From Crossaster papposus (lineage: Eukaryota > Echinodermata > Asteroidea > Velatida > Solasteridae), in contig JBAIAA010000877.1 in assembly GCA_037893245.1 (NCBI GenBank), forward strand, positions 558,001 to 622,000: DNA of 64,000 bases, read 5' to 3'. Shown here in pieces: positions 56,554-64,000 of the stretch. The translations under genes and the position numbers were made by a program. The notes below the pieces were generated by a model, which saw only the letters and a program-made list of their open reading frames with translations, had not been told where the DNA came from and ran no database searches. Positions within the stretch are counted from its first letter, which is position 1. Every line of letters starts with the position of its first letter.

Positions 56554-59001
56554 CTACATTTGTACATTTGTTACAGAGGAGATATGTTCGACCCAGGAGA
56601 GTTTATAGTCAAGAGTGACACCAAGAAATTTGACCGAGTCAACCCTTGTGATGGAAATATTGTCAATTTTAACTGGAGGTAAGTCGAGATGTTGACGGGA
56701 AGAATCTTTGCTGAAGAAAATGAAGTTGGTTTTAGTCAGATTGAGAGAAAGTTTATTGGCCTTAAACCAAGATGAAACATTGACGAGTTCAGAGTTTAAG
56801 GTGTCGACCAGAGAAGAGACATTGGAGCTTGAGTGGAAAATGGTGGTGTCATCAGCAAACAGAGTGAAATCTAAGATTTGGGAAGAGAAACATAGGTCAT
56901 TAATGTAAATCAAGAAAAGAAGAGGACCAAGGATGGACCCTTGAGGGACCCCATGCTGAATTTCAAGTCGAGTAGAATCAGTATTCTTAATAGAAGTATA
57001 CTGATGTCGATTGGAGAGATAGTCAGAAAACCAGTGAAGAGGAGTTCCCCTAATGCCATAGTGATCCAGTTTAGAGAGAAGAATGGAATGATTAATAGTG
57101 TCAAAAGCTTTTGAAAGATCAAGAAAAATACCAATAGAACAGAGTTTGTTTGTGAAAGCATTGGTAATTCTGTCGACGAGTTGAATTAAAGACATGTCTG
57201 TGGAGTGTTTGGGCCGGAAACCATATTGTTGATCGGACAGCATCTGGAATTGAGAAAGGAATTGAGACAGACGGTTGTAGACTAGCCTCTCGAGAATTTT
57301 GGAAAAGCAGGGCAAGATAGAAATAGGTCTGTAGTTATTAATGTTGCTTTTATCACCCTTTTTGAAGATGGGAATAATTTTAGCGATCTTGAGTTTTAAA
57401 GGAACAGAAGCGGTTAGAAACGAGAGATTGAAGATGTAGCTAAGAGGTTCGGCAATAAGGGGGAGAACAGATTTCACAACATTAGAGCTGATGCCGTCAA
57501 ATCCACAACTGCTTCCATTCTTGAGTTTCTTGGCAATCTTGATAATTTCATCTGCATTGGTTGGTAAGAGGAAGAAAGAGGAAGCATTAGAATTGTGAAG
57601 GGTATCGGTAAAGTTGGTGTTAGAGGCCGGAATTTTGTTTGCTAATGAAGAACCAATGTTAGTGAAGAACTTATTGAAAGAGTCGGCGATATCTGGGGGA
57701 CTAGTATAAGTGTTTTGTCCATCTGTGAAATCATCTGGCAAGGAAGTGTCTTTTTTCTTGCCGAGCATGCTGTTTAATTCTCGCCAGAGTTTTTTTAGGT
57801 TATTTTTATGTCGAAGAAGTTGATGAGAGTAGTATTCTTTCTTGGTATATCGAATAGTAGCAGTTAATCGATTACGAAACACTTTATACCTATGCTTGTT
57901 GACTTCAGTTGGGTTACGTATACATCTCCTGTGTAGTCTGTTTTTAAATAGACAAGAATTGATTAAAGACTGGTTGATCCAAGGTTGATTTTTCTTAAGG
58001 TGTCCAACAGTGTTAGTGATGAGAGGAAAGTGATAGTTATAAAGGGAAGAAAAAACTGAGAGAAAAACGTCGTAGGCTGAGTCGGCATCTTGTTTCTCAC
58101 AAACGTCACTCCAATCAGTGTTGGCAAGATCTGTGTTAAAAGAATGAAGAGAGTTATTATTGATGTTCCTGGTATGAAAGGTCTTCTCCACACGCACTGG
58201 GTTCTGGAAACACGAGGTGGTATATTGGAAAAGTGGATGATGGTCAGTAATATCAGAATACAGAATTCCCGCTGAGGTATCTAGATCTGAATTGGTTAGT
58301 ATATTATCGATTAGTGTGGCAGAGTTTGGAGTGATACGAGTGGGGTTGGTGATTAAAGGTCGGAAACCATAACAATAGATGGCGTTCAAAAAGACGTCTG
58401 TGGGCTGGTGGTCATTACAATTAAGTAAATTGAGGTTGAAATCGCCCATTATGTAACACAGCTTCCCTTCGCTCTCTATTTTAGCTAGGCATGAATCAAA
58501 GCAACTGTTAAATGTAACAAAAGAAGTACCAGGAGCCCTGTAAACATTTCCAACAATGAGGTTGCGAATACCGTCTCGCTGAATTTCAATGAAAATAGAT
58601 TCAAAGTCGTCCGGTGAAGAAGGTATTAAATCTTCACGGATACGAAAATTCAGCGAAGAGCTCACAAACATGGCGGCCCCTCCGCCTTGCCGAAGAGATC
58701 TAGATGAATGGACAATATTATAATTATCCATGTGGACATAAGACGGAGGGACCTCCTTAAACCAGGTTTCGGTGAAGCCGTAGATAGAAAAAGAATGGTC
58801 GAGAGTGGCAAGAAAATCATGGATGTCGAAGAAATGTCTACACAGGCTCCTGGAATTCATATAAAAAATAGAAAAAGTACTGGGTGTCGAAACATTTAAG
58901 GCATTGAATTCGGTACAATCAAGATAACCACAATCATTTACATTAATATCGGAATCATCTTCTCCGTCATCAGAGGGGCTTCGATTAAAGTGAGGAAACA
59001 T
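56554..59001 (-). CDS. LINE ORF2: endonuclease and reverse transcriptase (C-terminus shifted)
   Basis: 815 codons open from ATG 59001. An APE-type endonuclease occupies roughly residues 40-290 (FSIFYMNSRSL, YGFTETWF, GGGAAMFVS, MGDFNLNLLN, SDITDHHPLF). The reverse transcriptase follows from about 480 (NNYRPISILPCFSKILERLV, GFRPKHSTDMS, GIFLDLSKAFDTINHSILL, GVPQGSILGPLLFLIYINDL, TLFADDTTIF, VKFLGVTLDYKLSW). All catalytic motifs including FADD are intact. No PHD finger is present, unlike the other CR1. The frame ends early because ACAAATGT is doubled at about 56552-56567. The C-terminal continuation is at 56014-56445. A recently active copy, now dead or nearly so. Confidence 0.92.
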   Translation of the reverse strand: MFPHFNRSPSDDGEDDSDINVNDCGYLDCTEFNALNVSTPSTFSIFYMNSRSLCRHFFDIHDFLATLDHSFSIYGFTETWFKEVPPSYVHMDNYNIVHSSRSLRQGGGAAMFVSSSLNFRIREDLIPSSPDDFESIFIEIQRDGIRNLIVGNVYRAPGTSFVTFNSCFDSCLAKIESEGKLCYIMGDFNLNLLNCNDHQPTDVFLNAIYCYGFRPLITNPTRITPNSATLIDNILTNSDLDTSAGILYSDITDHHPLFQYTTSCFQNPVRVEKTFHTRNINNNSLHSFNTDLANTDWSDVCEKQDADSAYDVFLSVFSSLYNYHFPLITNTVGHLKKNQPWINQSLINSCLFKNRLHRRCIRNPTEVNKHRYKVFRNRLTATIRYTKKEYYSHQLLRHKNNLKKLWRELNSMLGKKKDTSLPDDFTDGQNTYTSPPDIADSFNKFFTNIGSSLANKIPASNTNFTDTLHNSNASSFFLLPTNADEIIKIAKKLKNGSSCGFDGISSNVVKSVLPLIAEPLSYIFNLSFLTASVPLKLKIAKIIPIFKKGDKSNINNYRPISILPCFSKILERLVYNRLSQFLSQFQMLSDQQYGFRPKHSTDMSLIQLVDRITNAFTNKLCSIGIFLDLSKAFDTINHSILLSKLDHYGIRGTPLHWFSDYLSNRHQYTSIKNTDSTRLEIQHGVPQGSILGPLLFLIYINDLCFSSQILDFTLFADDTTIFHSSSNVSSLVDTLNSELVNVSSWFKANKLSLNLTKTNFIFFSKDSSRQHLDLPPVKIDNISITRVDSVKFLGVTLDYKLSWVEHISSVTNVQM

Positions 59002-59336
59002 ACTACATACGACAATTTAAAAGTAAATACACATATGGTAGACAAAACAAATCAATGAAAATTAAATGGTTTCTGAAAAAAACCCAATATTAAAGTGGTT
59101 CAGGAGCTCGGTTAAAATAAACCTCTCCAATCAACATTAAGCACACGAAAACGAACTCATATAAGCAGCAACAATGATGAAGTGAAAGGTGGACACTTTG
59201 CTAAATAAGCAAAGCAGAATAGAGCAATAAACAACCAAGCGATTAGCAATCAGTAGGCAAAACAATTTAAAGCTTGAGATAGTCAAAATAAAGTAAAATA
59301 ATATAAAAAACAATATATATTACATGAACTCATGTA

Positions 59337-59895
59337 CCACGCGTACTCAGCGTACATCACTCATACCATGCTCATACATCGGCACACTCGGATACATGCG
59401 TTTTTGTGGCATGTCACGTGAACGCTTCTCGACCAATACAAATTCACAATCTATTGCCGTGGTATAACAATCAAATTTGTAGTCATTCTTAAAACTCCTC
59501 AACAAATTTAAGGAGAAAACGGTTGTTTTTTATTGTAGCTTCTTTTAAATGATGCAATTCACGATTGCTTCAACACACAATATAACCCAAATTCCAGTAC
59601 CCCAAATTTGGGTAACAACTTAACACCAGCAATGTTTTTGTTCAATGTATAGGTGCATGGATGTGCACAGATTAACTAATATATTGTCCGTTGTTCCTGT
59701 TCTGGTTGTCAATAACCTTTGGGCCAAATCGAATGTTTCACAAACTGTAGACAACAAAGATATCAAGCACAAAGTATTTGCTTCCATTCTACATGAACAA
59801 TTGTTACAAATGGCCAGGAAACGTATATTGATTAAATTACATATTTTGATAAATATAGGCTTTCCTGGCTATTTAAAAAAAAAAGAATTCGTTGA
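59337..59895. other. No gene; MITE remainder
   Basis: Holds the inverted CCGTGGTATAACAA end and AT-rich sequence. The 149-codon frame at 59645-60094 runs into the next MITE and has no domain. Confidence 0.45.
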
Positions 59896-59899
59896 AAAT

Positions 59900-60354
59900 C
59901 ACCAACTCTCACATTCAATTTCGTCCGAGACAAACAATCGCACGCTTTTACACAACAAACGTTTAAAGTTATTTACCATTCAACGTTTGGTCACATTGGC
60001 TCGAGAATATTCGTCAATACAAATCAATTATTCGTCTAAAGCTATTCAAAGATCGAATTCGTCTCTATTAACCAATTTAAAACTTATGATGTAAATGAAT
60101 CAGTCTGGTGTGTACTTGACCCAATCGCACACCAGACTAATTTAGTTAGCATGTCAGTTTTAAATTCAAGACGAATTTGATATATGAATACTGCATTTCG
60201 GCAACAGCTTAAACAAATTTGATCTGTAACGACAAATATGTTCAAGCTAATGTTTGAATTGAGTGACCAAGCGGTGATAATGAATAATTAATGACTAAAT
60301 TGGTAAAAACGTGTGATTTTTTGTTTCGGACGGAATTGAATGTGAGAGTTGGTG
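59900..60354. mobile_element. MITE with CACCAACTCTCACATTCAAT ends
   Basis: The left end is inverted at 60305-60354 over about 50 bp. In the centre AGTCTGGTGTG pairs with CACACCAGACT (60102-60142), so the whole element folds on itself. Confidence 0.82.
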
Positions 60355-60602
60355 AATTTGAATAAAACAAATGTATCGAATTGTCTTATTTACTTTGTGT
60401 ACTTCTATCTTGGATACTGTATTTGTCTAGAACTATCACGTGTTCGGTGTATACCAACGCATATTTTACATATGTGCTATCAGTGTGTGAACGTGATACC
60501 ACACGGCTGTTAGGTCACAGGGAGGCAGTTTAGTATAAGTGTTACGGTACTGAGGGGACATTAACATTAGGGAGACTTTTATATGTCTCCCTAAGGTTCT
60601 TA

Positions 60603-61384
60603 AGCCCCAGTCCCACTGAAACCGGCTATGCTACGGATCGCCCCGAATCGCCCCGGATGGCCCCGGATGAAACAGACGTTTGATCCGGGGTCATCCGGGG
60701 TGGTCCGCGAAGGCAATCGATAATACATGACATTTTCCCCGGTCCTACTACGGGTCTACTACGGTTTGACAAACGGTTCCGCCACGGATGGGTCCGGATC
60801 ATCCCAGTTCAAGCCTGTTTTTCCCCCATGAGCCCGGATGGTCACGGATTCACTACGGCTCCGCCACGGTTTCACTACGGACACGCCACGGTCCATCCCG
60901 GATGTGCCATGGTTCACCCCGGATGGCCGTAGTGAACCCATGGTGACACCGTAGTGAATCCGTGGTGATCCGTAGTGTATCCGGGGTCATCCGTAGTGGA
61001 ACCGTAGTGAAACCGTGTGTGAACCAACTCCCGTTTCATCCTGGATAAACACGGTTACACTACGGTTACGCTACGGTGTATCCAGGATACACTACGGATC
61101 ATCACGGTCGCACTACGATTTCACTACGGTTCTCCGCCGCCCCATCTCCCTTCCCGGATGGCCCCGGATCACCCCGGATGCTATATGTTGATCCGGGGTG
61201 ACGCTCGACTTCCCGAACTTACTACGGATGTCCCCGGGTGGTCCCGGATGGCCCCGGATGGTCCCGGAATGGCTACGGTTCGTCACCGTTTGACTACGGT
61301 TCCACTCCCGGAGGACCCTGGATATGAACTGTAGTGCATCCGGCGTGATCCGTAGCGTATCCGGCTTTCGGTGAGACTGGGGCT
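60603..61384. mobile_element. MITE filled with short GC-rich repeats
   Basis: The ends AGCCCCAGTCCCACTGAAA and, inverted, AGCCCCAGTCTCACCGAAA are flanked by TTA (60600-60602 and 61385-61387). The 780-bp interior is made of degenerate ATCCGGGGTGATCCGTAGTG-type units on both strands (CCGGATG, CACTACGG, GTAGTG). The frames over it are not genes. Confidence 0.88.
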
Positions 61385-61389
61385 TTACT

Positions 61390-62220
61390 CCATGAAGAAG
61401 AAACAGTTTAACTTTGTTAACAGTGCAGATCGATAAAGTAGGGTCTAAAATGCATAAATACAACATTTCTTTAAAAAGGAGTAGTGAATAACGGGTTAGG
61501 TTACAGTAAAGATTTACAAATGTGTGCACGCGTCTATGGGGATGTCTCCAAAATGTACCATATTAAGCGTTGTTATTATTATTATTCGAAGGCCCAAGAG
61601 GAATAAAGAATAGAGTTGTAGCCGGTGTTTAATGTATGAAGATTTTAATTGTAAAAGTCACCATTCAATTCTGTAAAGAATGAATAAAAGCAGTTTTGAG
61701 TGTACATTTAAAATCTTAAATTTGCTTCTTAAATAACAGTTTTAACACATGAAATTACTAACAATATTGTTACAGTGCAAACATCTGTCAAAGGCCATTT
61801 AGAAAACTAAACTATGTAGTTTTAAAAATCTTTTATAAAGCACACATTTTACATGTAAAATCAAACTTACTACTGTGACCGGATATAACTACAGTATAGT
61901 TAAGTTAACATTCAGTGCATTTATGTTCAGTACGTAGGTGATTCTGAAATTAATGATGAATAACATTACAATACTGAAACACACTAGTACAATGTTTACA
62001 TTAGTTTAGGAACATTGATTAATTCCAGCAATGAAGCCTTAATTCGCCACTTGAAAACCTCGACACACTTATTTTAATCGAAATCAAAAAATTGACCTTT
62101 GACCCTAGCGTGCAAGTCCTACAACAACACATAAACAAAGAATCTCAAATTGTTAGCAAAGTACATTGAATTATCATTCATTAAGCAAAAACTACTGTAA
62201 ATATAACATTTTTAACCTTA
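61390..62220. other. No gene recognised
   Basis: AT-rich. A short TTATTATTATTATTCGAA stretch (61572-61590) resembles the tail of the 55.6-59.3 kb LINE family and may be a tiny 3' fragment. Confidence 0.45.
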
Positions 62221-62225
62221 TATTG

Positions 62226-63345
62226 CCGTCAAATTGTACGTCAATATTATTTTTCGAAGAGTCGCGAATATTGACGTCAATATTCGCGACAAAATTCACG
62301 ACTTGCCGGCCAAGTCGCAAATATTGACGTTAAATTTCACGACAAATTTCACGACTTGCTCACAAAGTCGTGAATATTGACGTCAAATTTGACCTCAAAG
62401 TTTACTACCGGACATAAATTTTGACGCTAACTTTGTTTCTAGCAAGCTAGGTTTTGACTAGTCTTGCTCCAATACCGAGTTTTTCCATTTGTTTCGGGGC
62501 GCGCCGTCCATCTATATAGTTCATTAATCATCAATACTCCAAAAAACGGGATTATTGAGGGCGCCCTCGATTGTTACGAGACATCAGTGGATTATGCTTT
62601 TTTTTTAAGGTAGGATACACCATTGGTAATTGCTTTAAATTATCATGAATGGGTGGATTTGGGGGTTGTGTTTTATAGTAAATCTCGTTTAACTGACCTG
62701 TCCGAAGTTTTACAATTAGGGATGGCAGGAAAATCACAAAAAGGGGTTTGTTTTCAACCGCCGTTTGGGCAGTTATTCCTATGTTATTATTGTGTTTTAT
62801 TATTCGCGATCGCGCATTTTGTTTTATAATTTTTTTTTCGGAATAACTACAGGATATCTATCGCAACCATTTTGCTGGATGCCTAGAATCATTATTTACT
62901 TTCAAATAAGTAAGATATTTCTTAATAATTCGGTAGTAAATATTGTCGATATCTTTAAGTTCAGTTCACGAGATTTGTTTCCGAACTTAAAACAAATCCA
63001 CTGATCTCTCATGACAATCCGAGGGCGTCATCAATAAGCCCATTTTCAGAGTATTGATGAACTGCATAGGCGGAAGTACGGCGCGCCCCGGACAAATGAA
63101 AAACTTGGTCTTGCAGCAAGACTAGCTAAAACCTAGCTTGCTGGGGAAAAAATGGCGTCAACATTTGGGTCCGGTCGTGAAATTTTGCGTCTAATTTGAC
63201 GTTAATATTTGCGACTTTGGGGGCAAGTCGTGATTTTTTTGCAAATATTGACGTCAATATTTGCAACTTTGGAGAAAGTCGTGAAATTTGTCGTGAATAT
63301 TGACGTCAACATTCACGATCTGCGTAGTCCCACCAGGGCCACCTT
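62226..63345. mobile_element. Foldback element with TGACGTCA-rich arms around an M1 MITE
   Basis: The arms are about 62226-62560 and 63040-63345. Shared inverted blocks include AGCAAGCTAGGTTTTGACTA versus its complement, GGGGCGCGCCGT, and AATATTGACGTCAA. Perfect TGACGTCA palindromes lie at 62272-62279, 62378-62385, 63249-63256 and 63301-63308. An M1 MITE (62606-62945) occupies the loop. No gene. Confidence 0.83.
62606..62945. mobile_element. MITE family M1 copy
   Basis: Begins AAGGTAGGATACACCATTGG and continues as at 29581. The distal terminal repeat is missing. Confidence 0.72.
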
Positions 63346-63499
63346 TTTAAAGCACTTTGAAAAAAGGCTTCTGTCGACCTCTTACGGTAGCTTAGTGGAT
63401 AATAGGTTCGGTTATAGGTCGTTCGACTGGGGTACAAATTTGGTCTCTGCTCATTGTTCGTTGACTATTTTGGGGTCTTCAAGTTTATTGTTGGAGTGA

Positions 63500-63800
63500 G
63501 TTTAATTTAAGGGAAAATAGGAATCTGCGAACCTAAGTGTCTTCCACTCAGTGTGGTGTAGATACGCCTATTTTATGCTACAGGATAGGCTACTGTTTTC
63601 TTAATTATATACCATTTTCATATTTGTGTCTGTTGTTACATGTATGTGTTGTTTCGTGTGTCTGTCTTTCTTGTATAGTTGTAACTGGGGATCTCTACTC
63701 GACAAGCTGTGCTTTTTAGGGATCCCCATCCATATATTATGTATACAAAAACACTGGTTGTCTCAATTGTTCATGTGGAAAATAAAGTGAATTGAAAGTA
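63500..63800 (+). mobile_element. 3' end of a CR1 element
   Basis: The stem-loop GGGGATCTCTACTCGACAAG, CTGTGCTTTTTAGGGATCCCC and the ending AATAAAGTGAATTGAAAG match the 3' end of the CR1 at 17571-21474. No ORF2 remains, so it is a heavily 5'-truncated copy. Confidence 0.8.
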
Positions 63801-64000
63801 AAAGTGAAATGCTAAGGAGACCCCATTCGTCCTATAGGAATACAAAACGCGAACATCTTTACTGTCGTGCCGATTTCACCAAGATATGTTTCCCCATGGA
63901 CCTGGGGATGGTACCCAGAGCCCGTACATCAACTGGAATGGCCTTCACCTTGACTACAAAAATGATACTGATCAAAATACACAATTGTCGGGGAAATTGT
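63801..64000. other. No feature recognised at window end
   Basis: Short sequence after the CR1 end. Nothing can be assigned. Confidence 0.4.

Larger units (their letters stand above)
55598..59336 (-). mobile_element. CR1/L2-type LINE, nearly full length, with 7-bp target duplication
   Basis: Body 55605-59329 on the minus strand, flanked by TCATGTA at 55598-55604 and 59330-59336. The 3' end reads GGAAATAAACGTTTCGAA followed by (TAA)n. The 5' part (59002-59329) is leader-like with no ORF1, so this may be a single-ORF element. Its tail differs from the (ATTGA)n of the CR1 at 17571-21474, so it belongs to another family. Confidence 0.9.

Noticed and set aside
59645..60094. A 149-codon plus-strand open frame
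   Set aside because: No recognisable domain, low-complexity AT-rich codons, and its end lies inside a MITE.
60759..61529. Minus-strand open frames in the 60.6-61.5 kb region
   Set aside because: They cover the GC-rich internal repeats of a MITE and have no domain.

Overview
This is animal genomic DNA, not bacterial or viral. It is AT-rich, its genes are split by GT/AG introns, and most of its length is transposable elements and their debris. Non-LTR retrotransposons of the CR1/L2 type, tRNA-derived SINEs, Tc1/mariner and piggyBac-like DNA transposons, many foldback MITEs, a collagen/C1q-domain gene and a multi-exon tyrosine-recombinase-like gene together suggest a marine invertebrate. An echinoderm or hemichordate is my best guess, but this is inference and the species is not identified.

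Layout. 1-8.3 kb: a decayed Tc1/mariner element with 67-bp inverted repeats, interspersed repeats, foldback MITEs, a SINE, and a 65-bp minisatellite with a 259-bp higher-order period. 8.3-29.1 kb: two direct copies (A, 8322-17570; B, 21475-29104) of a unit carrying a five-exon FAD-dependent amine (sarcosine) oxidase-like gene. Both copies are pseudogenes and share several lesions, so the gene probably died before the duplication. A 3.9-kb 5'-truncated CR1 element (17571-21474) lies exactly between the copies, giving the topology of one LINE flanked by giant target-site duplications. 29.1-34.5 kb: an intact minus-strand gene for a secreted collagen-like/C1q-domain protein with two predicted 5' UTR exons and a triplicated 152-bp repeat just upstream. 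34.5-38.5 kb: foldbacks, a tRNA-like sequence and homopolymers. 38.6-47.6 kb: a minus-strand multi-exon gene. Ten of its predicted exons join in consistent phase and encode the R-K-R-H-Y core of a tyrosine recombinase, followed by an acidic/Ser-rich tail that includes a tandemly duplicated exon. 47.8-51.5 kb: an old RT fragment split by a TTAA-flanked piggyBac-like element that carries a RecQ-helicase-like gene fragment and a nested foldback. 52.5-64 kb: a dead Tc1 transposase, a nearly complete CR1/L2 element with a 7-bp target-site duplication and an 815-aa ORF, several MITEs (one filled with short GC-rich repeats, one with TGACGTCA palindromes in its arms), and the 3' end of another CR1.

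Only two loci look like living host genes: the C1q-domain gene and the tyrosine-recombinase-like gene. The most unusual features are the LINE-centred duplication, the host exon/LINE ORF1 fusion frame at its left junction, the recombinase-like gene, and the piggyBac-like element carrying a helicase fragment. All identities were judged by eye; no alignment or database search was run.
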